A DNA stretch of 64,000 bases from CAZKCI01 sp964551475 (lineage in GTDB: Bacteria > Auribacterota > Erginobacteria > Erginobacterales > CAZKCI01). The stretch spans positions 16,202-80,201 of the forward strand of contig CAZKCI010000121.1 in NCBI GenBank assembly GCA_964551475.1. Direction: 5' to 3'. The translations under genes and the position numbers were made by a program. The notes beneath the pieces are model-generated. The model was not told where the DNA came from and searched no databases. It saw only the letters and a program-made list of their open reading frames with translations. Shown here one piece after another: positions 38,992-48,066 of the stretch; positions within the stretch are counted from its first letter, which is position 1, and every line of letters begins with the position of its first letter.

Positions 38992-41589
38992 TCAGGCGCG
39001 CGGCCGGATAACGATGTTGATCAGGCGGCGGGGGACGACGACCACCTTGATCACCTCACCGGCGATGAAGGGTTTTACCCGCTCGTCCGTAAGGGCCCGG
39101 GCGCGAATCGACTCCTCGTCCAGATCGGCGGGGACGGTGACGCGTCCGCGCACCTTGCCGTTGACCTGGACCGCCATCTCCACTTCCTCCACCACCAGGG
39201 CGGCCGCGTCGGCCGCGGGCCAGGAGGAACGAAAAACCGATTTTTCGTGGCCGAGCGCCCGCCAGAGCTCCTCGCCGATGTGGGGAACGAAGGGGGCGAG
39301 GCAGAGCACCGCCGCCTCCAGCGCATCCCTCATAACCTTAAGATCGATCTCGCGCCCCTTTTCTTGCACGGAGGCGTCGAAAGTATAGGCTTCGTTGGTG
39401 AGCTCCATCACGGCGGCGATCGCGGTGTTGAAGTGGAAAGCCCCCTCCATGTCCCGGCTCACCCGGGCGATCGTCTGGTGGGTCTTGCGGGCGAGCTCCT
39501 TCTCGGCGGGAGTCATCGCCGCCCGGTCGACCGGCTTGCGGTCGAGCGAGTTTAGCGACGGGGCGGTCTCCTGGACCTTCTTCCAGAGGCGCTTCAGAAA
39601 GCGGGAGGCCCCTTCCATCGCCTGGTCGTTCCACTCGGCGTCCTTCTCCGGCGGGCCGATAAAGAGGGTGTAGAGGCGGACGGCGTCGGCGCCGTACTCG
39701 GCGATGAGCTTATCCGGCGGCACGACGTTCAGGCGGGACTTGCTCATCTTCTCCATCCGCGCCTCCACCGCCGCGCCGGTCTTGATATCCACCGCTTTCC
39801 CGTTCTCGAAGCGGACCTGGTCCGGTGAGAGGTAGCCCCGCTCCGGCGAATAGTAGGCCTCCTTGCAGATCATCCCCTGCGTGAAGAGGTTCCGGAACGG
39901 CTCGGAGAAACCGAGCAGGCCGGAGTCGCAGAGCACCTTGGCGAAGAAGCGGGCGTAGATCAGGTGCATCGTCGCGTGCTCGACGCCGCCGATGTACTGG
40001 TCCACGGGAAGCCAGCGGTTGCAGAGGTCGGTGTCGAAGGCCTGGGTGCTGTCCCGGGGCGTGAGATAGCGGAGGAAATACCAGGAGGAGTCGACGAAGG
40101 TGTCCATGGTGTCGGTCTCGCGGACCGCCTTGCCCCCGCACTCCGGGCAGACCGTGTTCTTGAACTCCTCGGAAAGGGCGAGCGGCGACTGGCCGGTGGG
40201 AACGAAATTGACCTCCCGGGGGAGGAGGACGGGGAGGTCCTTGACCGGGACGGGCACCGCCCCGCATTCCTCGCAGTAGATGATGGGGATGGGCGCGCCC
40301 CAGTAGCGCTGGCGGGAGAGAAGCCAGTCGCGCAGGCGGTAGTGGACGACCGCGTGCCCCAGCTTCTCCTCCGCAAGCCACTCGGTGACATCCCGCTTTC
40401 CCTCCCGGGCGGGCGTGCCGGCGAAGGGACCGGAGTCGACCATCGTTCCTTCGTCCACGTCTTCGTAAGCCTCGGAGAGGGGCTGGCCGTCCCAGTCCGG
40501 CGGGGCGATGACCACCCGGACGGCAAGACCGTGGGCGGAGGCGAAGTCGAAATCCCTCCGGTCGTGGGCGGGGACGGCCATGATCGCCCCCGTCCCGTAG
40601 GTCATCATCACATAATCGGCGGCCCAGATCGGGATCTCCTCTCCGTTGACCGGGTTGATCGCCCAGGCCCCGGTGAAGACGCCGGTCTTCTCCTTGTCGG
40701 CGGACGAGCGCTCGATCTCCGTCTCCCGTCCGACCTCTTCCCGATAGATCCGGATCTTGCCCTTCTGCTCCGGCGAGGCGATCTCGTCGAGGAGCGGATG
40801 CTCCGGGGCCATGACCATGAAGGTCGCCCCCCAGAGTGTGTCGGGACGGGTGGTGAAGACCTTGAGCGACCGGCGGCGGCCCTTGACCCGGAATTCGACC
40901 TCCGCTCCCTCGCTCCGGCCGATCCAGTTCTCCTGCATGATCTTGACCCGCTCCGGCCAGCCGTCGAGCGTTTTCAGGTCGTCGAGCAGCCTCTGGGCGT
41001 AGGCGGTGATCCGGAAGAACCACTGTTCGAGGTTCTTCTTCTCCACCGTCGAACGGCAGCGCTCGCAGCGGCCGTCGATCACCTGCTCGTTGGCGAGCGA
41101 GGTGGAGCAGGAGGGGCACCAGTTGACCTCGGCCATTTTCTTATAGGCCAGCCCCCGGTCGAAGAAATGGAGGAAGAGCCACTGGGTCCAGCGGTAATAC
41201 TCCGGGGAACAGGCGGAGATCTCCCGGTCCCAGTCGTAGCCCACCCCCCACTCCCCCATTTGCCGGTGCATGGTGGCGATGTTGCGGGCGGTGGAGTCGG
41301 CCGGGTGGACGCCGGACTTGATGGCGGCGTTCTCGGCCGGCAGCCCGAAAGAGTCCCAGCCCATGGGGGCGAGCACGTTGTACCCCTTCATCATCTGGTA
41401 GCGGGCGACGGCGTCGCCGATGATGTAGTTCCGCCCGTGGCCGACGTGGAGGGCGGCCGAGGGATAGGGGAACATCATCAGGCAGTAGAACTTCTTCTCC
41501 GTCCGGGAGAGATCGGTCCGAAAGAGGCCGATCTCGTCCCAGTAGGCGCGCCACTTCTTCTCGATGGCCGTGAAGTCGTAGTCGTTCAT
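38992..41589 (-). CDS. leuS: Leucine--tRNA ligase
   Basis: An 865-residue class Ia aminoacyl-tRNA synthetase. The HIGH-type motif is HVGHGRNYIIGDAVARYQMM and the KMSKS motif is MEKMSKSRLNVVPPDKLI. The CP1 editing domain contains TTRPDTLWGATFMVMAPEHP and GTGAIMAVPAHDRRDFDFA, which clear mischarged tRNA. A Zn-binding pair occurs in NWCPSCSTSLANEQVIDGRC. Length and order are typical of bacterial LeuRS. Confidence 0.98.
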   Translation of the reverse strand: MNDYDFTAIEKKWRAYWDEIGLFRTDLSRTEKKFYCLMMFPYPSAALHVGHGRNYIIGDAVARYQMMKGYNVLAPMGWDSFGLPAENAAIKSGVHPADSTARNIATMHRQMGEWGVGYDWDREISACSPEYYRWTQWLFLHFFDRGLAYKKMAEVNWCPSCSTSLANEQVIDGRCERCRSTVEKKNLEQWFFRITAYAQRLLDDLKTLDGWPERVKIMQENWIGRSEGAEVEFRVKGRRRSLKVFTTRPDTLWGATFMVMAPEHPLLDEIASPEQKGKIRIYREEVGRETEIERSSADKEKTGVFTGAWAINPVNGEEIPIWAADYVMMTYGTGAIMAVPAHDRRDFDFASAHGLAVRVVIAPPDWDGQPLSEAYEDVDEGTMVDSGPFAGTPAREGKRDVTEWLAEEKLGHAVVHYRLRDWLLSRQRYWGAPIPIIYCEECGAVPVPVKDLPVLLPREVNFVPTGQSPLALSEEFKNTVCPECGGKAVRETDTMDTFVDSSWYFLRYLTPRDSTQAFDTDLCNRWLPVDQYIGGVEHATMHLIYARFFAKVLCDSGLLGFSEPFRNLFTQGMICKEAYYSPERGYLSPDQVRFENGKAVDIKTGAAVEARMEKMSKSRLNVVPPDKLIAEYGADAVRLYTLFIGPPEKDAEWNDQAMEGASRFLKRLWKKVQETAPSLNSLDRKPVDRAAMTPAEKELARKTHQTIARVSRDMEGAFHFNTAIAAVMELTNEAYTFDASVQEKGREIDLKVMRDALEAAVLCLAPFVPHIGEELWRALGHEKSVFRSSWPAADAAALVVEEVEMAVQVNGKVRGRVTVPADLDEESIRARALTDERVKPFIAGEVIKVVVVPRRLINIVIRPRA

Positions 41590-41649
41590 GGTTGGGGTTA
41601 TGATACCATTCCCGCGGGGCTATTCAACGACGGAGTGGCGCGTTCCGTC

Positions 41650-41718
41650 CCGCGGACCTGGAAGGTCCGCGGCTACGGACGCCATCATCGCAACGTAGAC
41701 GCGGACCTTTAGGTCCGC
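41650..41718. repeat. Paired hairpins with GGACCT/AGGTCC arms
   Basis: CCGCGGACCT-gga-AGGTCCGCGG (41650-41672) and GCGGACCT-tt-AGGTCCGC (41701-41718) lie between divergent leuS and the DUF2284-like gene. The layout (two hairpins facing inward, short unique centre CTACGGACGCC ... CGTAGACG) is like the GTAGGCC family but with different stem sequence. Confidence 0.8.
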
Positions 41719-41736
41719 GTTGTCAGGAGGGAGCGG

Positions 41737-42459
41737 ATGAACGCGAACACCTACGCTGCTATCGGCGAATCCTTCCCTCCCCTCTCCTCACGGGAACCGG
41801 ATGCCGCTTTCGTTGCCCGCTGGGAGAGGGAGAACGAGCGCCTGCGGGAGATCGTCCTGTCGGTCAAGGCCGCCGATGAAAAGGTCAAGGATGAGGTTTT
41901 GCGGGCGGGCCTGATGGACCCCCGAAATGCCGTCATCCGGGAGGAGATCAAGTCCTTCTGCGCCATCCCCTACCGGCGTCGGGAGGGACCGCTCGCCCCC
42001 TGCGAGGGAATCACCTACGGTTGGAAAGGCTGTCCACCCCATTCCCCTCCGGTCGCTGAAACCATCTCGCTCCTGCGCTCCGCCTCCGCCTTCCTCATCC
42101 TTCAATTCAGCGGCCTCAAGCATCACTCCTTCCAGAAGCACATCCACGAGTTCACGCTCTCGCTGGAAGCGGTTCTCCGGGGAAAGGGATGGAAGGTTCT
42201 TCAGAGCTACAGCACCGGCCCCTGCCGTCTCTGCGCCAAGGGGTGCGCCGAAAGCGGGGACTGCCGTCAGCCTCAGAGGAGACGCTTCGCCCTGGAGTCC
42301 TGCGGTTTCTGGGTGAAGAGCCTCTGCCGGGCGGCCGCCCGCTTTCCCCTCTGCGGAGACGGGGAGTGGGAGATTGAGTGGATCCGGGACTGGAACCTGC
42401 CCTCCCAGTCCCCCCCTACCTACCGGGCGGTGACGGGGATACTGCTGGTACATGGGTGA
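41737..42459 (+). CDS. DUF2284-like putative metal-binding protein
   Basis: A 240-residue protein. Cysteine-rich motifs are EGITYGWKGCPPHSPPV and STGPCRLCAKGCAESGDCRQ, followed by RRRFALESCGF. These match the DUF2284 predicted metal-binding family, often found with anaerobic metabolism. The first 60 residues are variable. Its biochemical role is unknown. A GGAGGGAGCGG site lies upstream of ATG 41737. Confidence 0.8.
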   Translation: MNANTYAAIGESFPPLSSREPDAAFVARWERENERLREIVLSVKAADEKVKDEVLRAGLMDPRNAVIREEIKSFCAIPYRRREGPLAPCEGITYGWKGCPPHSPPVAETISLLRSASAFLILQFSGLKHHSFQKHIHEFTLSLEAVLRGKGWKVLQSYSTGPCRLCAKGCAESGDCRQPQRRRFALESCGFWVKSLCRAAARFPLCGDGEWEIEWIRDWNLPSQSPPTYRAVTGILLVHG

Positions 42460-42745
42460 AGGTTAGGAAGTGGGTCTGGGGGATAGGTCAGGGTCAGGTT
42501 AGGCCAGACGGGCTACACTATTAACCTTACCCATTTACCAGACCATCATCCTTACCCTGACCCATCGACCCCGATGGCAAATGGGTAAGGGTCAGGAAGT
42601 GGGCCTGGGGGATGGGTCAGGGTCAGGTGGGGCCAGACGGGCTACACTATTAACCTTACCCATTTACCAGACCATCATCCTTACCCTGACCCATCGACCC
42701 CGATGGTACATGGGTAAGGGTCAGGAAGTGGGTCTGGGGGATGGG
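42460..42745. repeat. Tandem 129-bp repeat with imperfect inverted halves
   Basis: Two full units and a partial third; GCCAGACGGGCTACAC occurs at 42503 and again at 42632. Each unit has GGGTAAGGGTCAGGAAGTGG on one side and its near-complement (ATTTACCAGACCATCATCCTTACCC region) on the other, so each can form a long hairpin. No gene is present in this stretch. Confidence 0.85.
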
Positions 42746-43600
42746 TCAGGTCGATGGTGCGTCTCGGAATGATTTAAGGAGGGCGAGATTTCTCGGATCG
42801 TCCTCCGGCGTCTGCTTCGGCGTCTCGATGATGAAGGTCTTCTCCCGCAGGGCTTCGTGGCGGGCGATCCTCCGCATCCCGTCGAGACCGATCTTCCCCT
42901 CTCCGATGTGCTCGTGGCGGTCGCTGTGGGAGTCGAAGCCGTACTTCGAGTCGTTGAAGTGGACGAGGAGGAGGCGGTCGAGGCCGAAGAAACGGTCGAT
43001 CTCCTCGAGCGTCCGGTCGAGCCCCGCGGCGGTGGAGACGTCGTATCCGGAGACGAAGGCGTGGCAGGTGTCCAGGCAGAGGTGGAGGCGCTCGGAGACG
43101 CCGGAGCGGTCCATGATCTCGGCGATAAACTCGAAGCGGTGGCCGAGGCTCGACCCCGCGCTGGCGGTGTTTTCCAGGAGAACCTTCACGCCCGTATCGC
43201 CGACACGGCGCAGGGCCTCGCCCAGGGCACCCGCCATCCGCTCGATACCGGCCGGAAAGCCGTTCCCACGGTGATAGCCGACGTGGGTGACGAACATCTC
43301 CGCCCCCAGAGAGCGGGCCCGCCCGAGATCGGTCTCGAAAAGATCCAGGGATTTGCGAAAGATCTCCTCGTCCGGGGAGGCGAGGTTGATCAGGTAGGGG
43401 GTGTGGACGATGACCGGCCGGAGAGAGTGCTCCGCGCAGAGGGCGCGGAAGCGGCTCCCCTCGTCGGGGGCGAGGACCTTGACCTTCCAGCCCCGGGGAT
43501 TGCCGCTGAAGATCTGGACCGCTTCGCAGCCGACCTCCAGCGCCCGGTCCACCGCCTTCTCCACCCCGCCGGTGATCGATATGTGGGCGCCGACTCTCAC
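42746..43600 (-). CDS. nfo: Deoxyribonuclease IV (AP endonuclease)
   Basis: A 284-residue TIM-barrel AP endonuclease with three metal ions. The conserved ligand segments are VRVGAHIS at the N-terminus, AEMFVTHVGYHRG, VLLENTAS, CLDTCHAFVSGYD, LVHFNDSK and DRHEHIGEGKIGLDGMRRI. It repairs abasic sites. Length is standard. Its end lies beside the 129-bp repeat. Confidence 0.97.
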   Translation of the reverse strand: MRVGAHISITGGVEKAVDRALEVGCEAVQIFSGNPRGWKVKVLAPDEGSRFRALCAEHSLRPVIVHTPYLINLASPDEEIFRKSLDLFETDLGRARSLGAEMFVTHVGYHRGNGFPAGIERMAGALGEALRRVGDTGVKVLLENTASAGSSLGHRFEFIAEIMDRSGVSERLHLCLDTCHAFVSGYDVSTAAGLDRTLEEIDRFFGLDRLLLVHFNDSKYGFDSHSDRHEHIGEGKIGLDGMRRIARHEALREKTFIIETPKQTPEDDPRNLALLKSFRDAPST

Positions 43601-43620
43601 GGCAAGATAATTCCGCGGGC

Positions 43621-43735
43621 TGTAGGCCCGTTCTGCGAACGGGCGGCCGGGCTCGAACGCCGGTTCACAGAACCGGCCTACAGTCTCTGACGAAGCGTCC
43701 GCCCGCGGTCGGTAGGCCCGCTCTGCGAGCGGGCG
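43621..43735. repeat. GTAGGCC-family repeats, one full and one half copy
   Basis: The full copy (43621-43683) has hairpins CCCGTTCtgcGAACGGG and CCGGTTCacaGAACCGG between TGTAGG and CCTACA. A half copy (43711-43735) contains only GTAGGCCCGCTCTGCGAGCGGGC. Confidence 0.88.
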
Positions 43736-43760
43736 TGTGCGGGCCTTGGCTGCCGCTTAT

Positions 43761-44960
43761 TTACGATTTCAGCCGGGCGCAGAAATCGGCGATCTTCCGG
43801 TAGGCCTTTTCCAGGACGTCTTCGGGAGGGAGGAAGACCACCCGGAAATGCTTCGTCCCTTTCGCCTGGCCAAAGCCCGTCCCGGGAACGGTGACCACGC
43901 CGCACTCCTCGATCAGCCTCCGGACAAACTCATCGTCGGAGATGGGAAGATCGAGACGCGGATAGGCGTAAAAAGCGCCCTCGGGCTTGACGCAGGATAT
44001 GCCGGGGATGGCGTTGAGCATCTCCACGGTGAGGTTGCGGCGGCGGGAAAGCTTGGCGTTGGTCTTTTCGAGGTGGCTCTGGTCCCCCTCCAGGGCGGGC
44101 TTGATCGCCCACTGCTCGGGATGGTTGGCGCAGAGGCGGGCGCGCAGAAGCTTGTTCACACCCTCGATGTAATCCTGGAGGACCTTCTCGTCTCCGCTGA
44201 TCACCGCCCAGCCCACCCGGAAACCGGGGGCGAGATAGTTCTTGGAGAGGCCGGAGAGGGTGACCACGGGGACGCCGCCGTCGAGGGCGGCCGGGGAGAC
44301 GTATTTCCCCCCGTCCAGGATCAGGCGGTCGTAGATCTCGTCGGAGAAGATGACCAGGTTGTGCTTCAAGGCCAGGCGCACGATCCCCCGGACCGTCTCC
44401 TCGTCGCAGAGCGCCCCGGTGGGGTTGTTCGGGTTGATCAGGACGATCCCCCGGGTCTTCCGGTCGATCTTCTTCTCGATGTCCTCGAGGGACGGCTGCC
44501 AGCGGTTTCCCTCGTCCAGGACGTAGTCCCGGGGCTCCACCTCGAACTTGTTCAGGATGGCGGAGTAGGTGGGGTAGCCCGGGGAGGGGATGAGCAGGTT
44601 CTCCCCCCGGTCGGCCAGGGCGGCGAAACAGATGTCGATCGCCTCGGTGGCGCCGGTGGTGACGAAGACGTCGCGGATGGTCTTGATCCCCTTCTTCTTC
44701 GCCTCCCGGGCGATCGCCTCCCGGGCCTCGGGCACGCCCGAGGAGGGCGCATAGCCGTTCTGGTTCTCCCTCAAGGCCCGGCAGGTGGCCTCGATGATGT
44801 GGGCGGGGGTGCGGAAGTCGAAGAGGTTGGGGTCGCCGATGTTCAGGTAGAGCATCTCCCTCCCCTGCCGGGCGACCTTCTCCGCCAGAACCACGATGTC
44901 CCGGATGGCGTAGGTCACACGGGAGGTCCTAAAAGCGGGCTGGATGGCGCGGGTTTTCAT
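43761..44960 (-). CDS. Class I/II PLP-dependent aminotransferase, AlaA/AspC-like
   Basis: A 399-residue aminotransferase. The PLP Lys is in TLSGLSKNYLAPGFRVGWAV; other conserved elements are GDPNLFDFRTP, NGYAPSSGVPEAREAI, LINPNNPTGALCDEETV and FSDEIYDRL. The end of the protein fits the alanine-producing (AlaA-type) subgroup, consistent with alanine or aspartate transamination. The precise substrate is not certain. It stands between nfo and argS. Confidence 0.9.
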   Translation of the reverse strand: MKTRAIQPAFRTSRVTYAIRDIVVLAEKVARQGREMLYLNIGDPNLFDFRTPAHIIEATCRALRENQNGYAPSSGVPEAREAIAREAKKKGIKTIRDVFVTTGATEAIDICFAALADRGENLLIPSPGYPTYSAILNKFEVEPRDYVLDEGNRWQPSLEDIEKKIDRKTRGIVLINPNNPTGALCDEETVRGIVRLALKHNLVIFSDEIYDRLILDGGKYVSPAALDGGVPVVTLSGLSKNYLAPGFRVGWAVISGDEKVLQDYIEGVNKLLRARLCANHPEQWAIKPALEGDQSHLEKTNAKLSRRRNLTVEMLNAIPGISCVKPEGAFYAYPRLDLPISDDEFVRRLIEECGVVTVPGTGFGQAKGTKHFRVVFLPPEDVLEKAYRKIADFCARLKS

Positions 44961-45006
44961 GACAGGGAAATATAACGGGAGGAAGGGGGAGAGGGCAAGA
45001 GAAGGT

Positions 45007-46727
45007 TCAGGGTTCTATCCTCGCCATCCTCTCCGGGGCGGTCACGCCCATGATCCCGAGCCCCTCGGCGATCACCGCCCGCACCGCCCAGGAAAGGGCG
45101 AGGCGGGCGAGAGTCACCGCCTTCTCTTCCCCGATCACCCTTTGCCGGTTGTAATAATTATGGAAGGCCCCCGCCAGTTCCTCCAGATAGCTGGGGAGGA
45201 GATGGGGCTGGAAGGAGGCGGCGGCCTGGCGCACCAGCTCGGGGAAGGCGAGGACGAGCTTGATCACCTCCATCTCCTCGGGGAGAACCAGGGGAGAGAG
45301 ATCCGCCGAGCCGGGATCGGCGAGATCCTCCCCTCCCCCATCCCGATGCTTGCGGAAGATGGAGCAGACGCGGGCGTGGGCGTACTGGACGTAATAGACG
45401 GGGTTGTCCGGGGACTGCTTCTTGGCCAGCTCCAGGTCGAAATCGAGGGGGGACTCCTTGCGCCGGCGGACGAAGAAATAGCGGGCGGCGTCGGTGCCCA
45501 CGTCCGCCATCACCTCGCTCAGGGCGACGAACTGGCCGGCCCGGGTGGACATCCGGACCTCCTCCTTCCCCTGGAAAAGCTTGACCAGCTGCACGATGAT
45601 CACGTTGAGCCGCTCCGGATCGCGGCCGAGTGCCTGGAGCGCCCCCTTCAGGCGGACGATGTGCCCATGATGGTCCGGGCCCCAGAAGTCGATCAGGAGA
45701 TCGAAGCCGCGGGCGAGCTTGCGGACATGATAGGCGATGTCGGAGGCAAAGTAGGTGAGGTCGCCCCCGGTCTTGGTCAGCACCCGGTCCTCCTGGTCGC
45801 CATGGGAGGTGGAGCGGAACCAGAGGGCGTCGTCCCGCCGGTAGGTCTCCCCCCGCCGGTCGAGTTCGGCCAGAACAGAGGCCACCGCGCCGGAGGCGAC
45901 CAGCTCCTTCTCGCTGATCCAGGAGTCCATCCGGACGCGGAAACCGGCGAGCTCGGAACGGTTGAGAGCGAGAAGCTCGTCCATGGCGAACTGGGTGCAG
46001 AAATCCAGCGCCGCTTCCTCGGGCAGATCGGAGAGCGCCCGATCCCTTCCCGGAAGAGGGCCGGCCGGGATCTTCTTCGCCACGTCGATCAGGTACTCTC
46101 CCCGGTAGTGGTCCTTCGTGAACTCCGCCGTTTTTCCCCGGAGCTCCTGCCATCGAAGATAGAGCGACTGGCCCAGGTTCCGCATCTGGCGGCCGCGGTC
46201 GTTCAAATAATACTCCCGCGTCACCCGGAAACCCGCCTTGATGAGGAGGCTGGCCAGCGTGTCTCCCACCGCCGCCTGGCGTCCGTGGGCGACGGTCAGC
46301 GGGCCGGTGGGGTTGGCGCTGACAAATTCCAGGAGGACGCTGCGTCCCTTCCCCTCATCGCTCTCCCCGAAACGGCCGGAGCGGGAAAAGACGGCGCGCA
46401 GAGCCTGCTGGAAGGCGCGGGGGGCGAGGCGGAAGTTGAGGAACCCCTTTTTCGGATCGGCTTCGACGGCCCGGACCGGATAGCGGTCCTTCTCCGGCCG
46501 AGTGTTGATGATCTCGGACAAGACGGCGGCGATGGCGGCGGGCGGGCGGCGGAGGGGGGCGGCCAGACGCATGGCGACGTTGCTGGCGAGATCCCCGTGC
46601 GACCGGTCGCGGGGAGGCTCCAGCACGACGGCGGGCAGGTCGGCTTCCGGCAGGCTGCCCTTTTTCACCGCTTCCCGGAAAGCCTCCCCGACGAGTCCGG
46701 CGATCTTCTGTCGAATCTCGGGCGTCA
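45007..46727 (-). CDS. argS: Arginine--tRNA ligase
   Basis: A 573-residue class Ia synthetase. The HIGH-type motif is FVSANPTGPLTVAHGRQAAV; the anticodon-binding DALR domain ends with SWAVRAVIAEGLGIMGVTAP and ERMARIEP. GTG 46727 (VTPEIRQKIAGLVGEAFRE) is chosen because AGGAACAGG precedes it; a GTG at 46770 would add 14 poorly conserved residues. The N-terminal Add1 domain includes DRSHGDLASNVAMRLA. Confidence 0.95.
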
Positions 46728-46780
46728 CGATCCTGTTCCTGGGGACATCTGGATCTAGGGGATATCCCACTCGTTCGATG

Positions 46781-46884
46781 GTGGGAGCGACATTCTTGCC
46801 TGCCCCGATAGTCCCGGCAGAAGTGCGGGACTATCGGGGTCGCGATCCGAGTCAACCTGGATCGGGGCGAGACGCCCCTCCCAC
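46781..46884. repeat. GTGGGAG-family repeat with nested hairpin
   Basis: Nearly the same as 25328-25436: outer GTGGGAG/CTCCCAC ends and an inner perfect 14-bp inverted repeat CCCCGATAGTCCCG/CGGGACTATCGGGG. It lies upstream of argS. Confidence 0.92.
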
Positions 46885-46890
46885 ATATGG

Positions 46891-46940
46891 ACGAAACAGC
46901 GATCAGTTACCGATCACTGCTCACTTCAGTTTCAGTTACT
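46891..46940. repeat. Micro-repeat tract (AGCGATCAGTTAC type)
   Basis: CAGCGATCAGTTACCGATCA, then CTGCTCACTTCAGTTTCAGT and TACTGCTTAC, between the GTGGGAG element and rsfS. Confidence 0.6.
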
Positions 46941-46942
46941 GC

Positions 46943-47326
46943 TTACTTTAGCTTGGGCGCGTCTCCCCAGAGCGTCTCCAGGGAGTAGAAGGAGCGGACG
47001 GCGGGAAGAAAAACGTGGATGAAGACGTCCCCGCAGTCCATCACCACCCAGCGGCCGGCGCGGAGACCCTCCATGCCCAGGACGGGGATGCCGGCCTTTT
47101 CCAGGCTCTCCTCGATCGCGCGGGCGATCGCCTCCGCCTGCCGTTCATTATGCGCGGTGCAGATAAAAAAGACATCGGCGAGAGGAGTGATCGCGCGCAT
47201 ATCCAGCGCCACGATATCCTCCGCCTTCTTCTCTTCCGCCGCCGCCCGGGCGATCCGGACGGTCTCCCGCGCGGGCCAGGTCCGTTTCCGGACGGGCGCC
47301 TTTCTCGTCTTCTTCGTGTTTTTCAT
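46943..47326 (-). CDS. rsfS: Ribosomal silencing factor RsfS
   Basis: A 127-residue Oligomerisation/RsfS-family protein that binds ribosomal protein uL14 and blocks subunit joining in starved cells. EDIVALDMRAITPLADVFFI and GRWVVMDCGDVFIHVFLPAV with SFYSLETLWGDA are the conserved blocks. The first 25 residues are a basic extension. It is followed by micro-repeats and preceded by nadD, a common pairing. Confidence 0.95.
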   Translation of the reverse strand: MKNTKKTRKAPVRKRTWPARETVRIARAAAEEKKAEDIVALDMRAITPLADVFFICTAHNERQAEAIARAIEESLEKAGIPVLGMEGLRAGRWVVMDCGDVFIHVFLPAVRSFYSLETLWGDAPKLK

Positions 47327-47334
47327 GGGTATCC

Positions 47335-47967
47335 TTATTTAATCACGAATCCCGGCCGACTTGAACGATAAATCCCCTTCCGGTCGATATAGCGCGCTAC
47401 GGCCGGGGGGACGAAACCGCCCAGCCCCAGCCCCCGGCGCGCCCGATCCCGGACAGAGCTCGAGGAGACGGGGATCGTGAGCTTCAAGAGATTGCCCGCG
47501 CCGGGGAGGATGATCCTGCCCGCCCAGACGGCGCTTTCTCCCTTGATCAAGCGCAGCGAGTATCCGGGGCGGGTGACGACGATGAAACGGGCCAGGCGGA
47601 CCAGTTCGCCGATCCTTTTCCAGGAAGCGATCTCCTTCAGGTTGTCGGCCCCGATGATCAGGTGCAACTCCGCCCGCGGGAATCTTTGTCTCAGATCCCG
47701 GACCGTCCGGAAAGTGTAGGACCTCCCGCCCCGGGCGATCTCCAGCCCGGAGAGGGAGAATTTTTTCTTGCCGCGCAGGGCCAGGCGAAGCATCGCCATC
47801 CGGGAGGAAGCCGGGGCGAGAGCGGCGGAGGATTTGTGCGGAGGGAGAGCGACCGGGATGAAGATGATCCGGTCAAGACGACATCTCTTCAGCGCCTGTC
47901 GGGCGATCAGGAGATGGCCGTTGTGAACCGGGTTGAACGTTCCCCCCAGGATTCCGATCCGAGTCAT
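47335..47967 (-). CDS. nadD: Nicotinate-nucleotide adenylyltransferase
   Basis: A 210-residue nucleotidyl transferase of NAD synthesis. GILGGTFNPVHNGHLLIARQ holds the GGxFxxxHxGH motif, and VSSSSVRDRARRGLGLGGFV matches the ISSTxIR motif near the C-terminus. IIFIPVALPPHK is also conserved. ATG 47967 is used. The stop is 8 bp before rsfS. Confidence 0.96.
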   Translation of the reverse strand: MTRIGILGGTFNPVHNGHLLIARQALKRCRLDRIIFIPVALPPHKSSAALAPASSRMAMLRLALRGKKKFSLSGLEIARGGRSYTFRTVRDLRQRFPRAELHLIIGADNLKEIASWKRIGELVRLARFIVVTRPGYSLRLIKGESAVWAGRIILPGAGNLLKLTIPVSSSSVRDRARRGLGLGGFVPPAVARYIDRKGIYRSSRPGFVIK

Positions 47968-47983
47968 CACAAAGTATGAAAAC

Positions 47984-48066
47984 AGTCGTAAGTTATAAGT
48001 TGTAAGGAAACAGCCGATCGCCAGGAGAAAGCGCGCTTATAACTTACAACCTACAACTGTTTCTTC
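47984..48066. repeat. Micro-repeat hairpin (AAGTTATAAGTTGTAAGG type)
   Basis: The left arm CAGTCGTAAGTTATAAGTTG pairs with the right arm TTATAACTTACAACCTACAA across a unique centre. Lies between nadD and proB. Confidence 0.88.
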
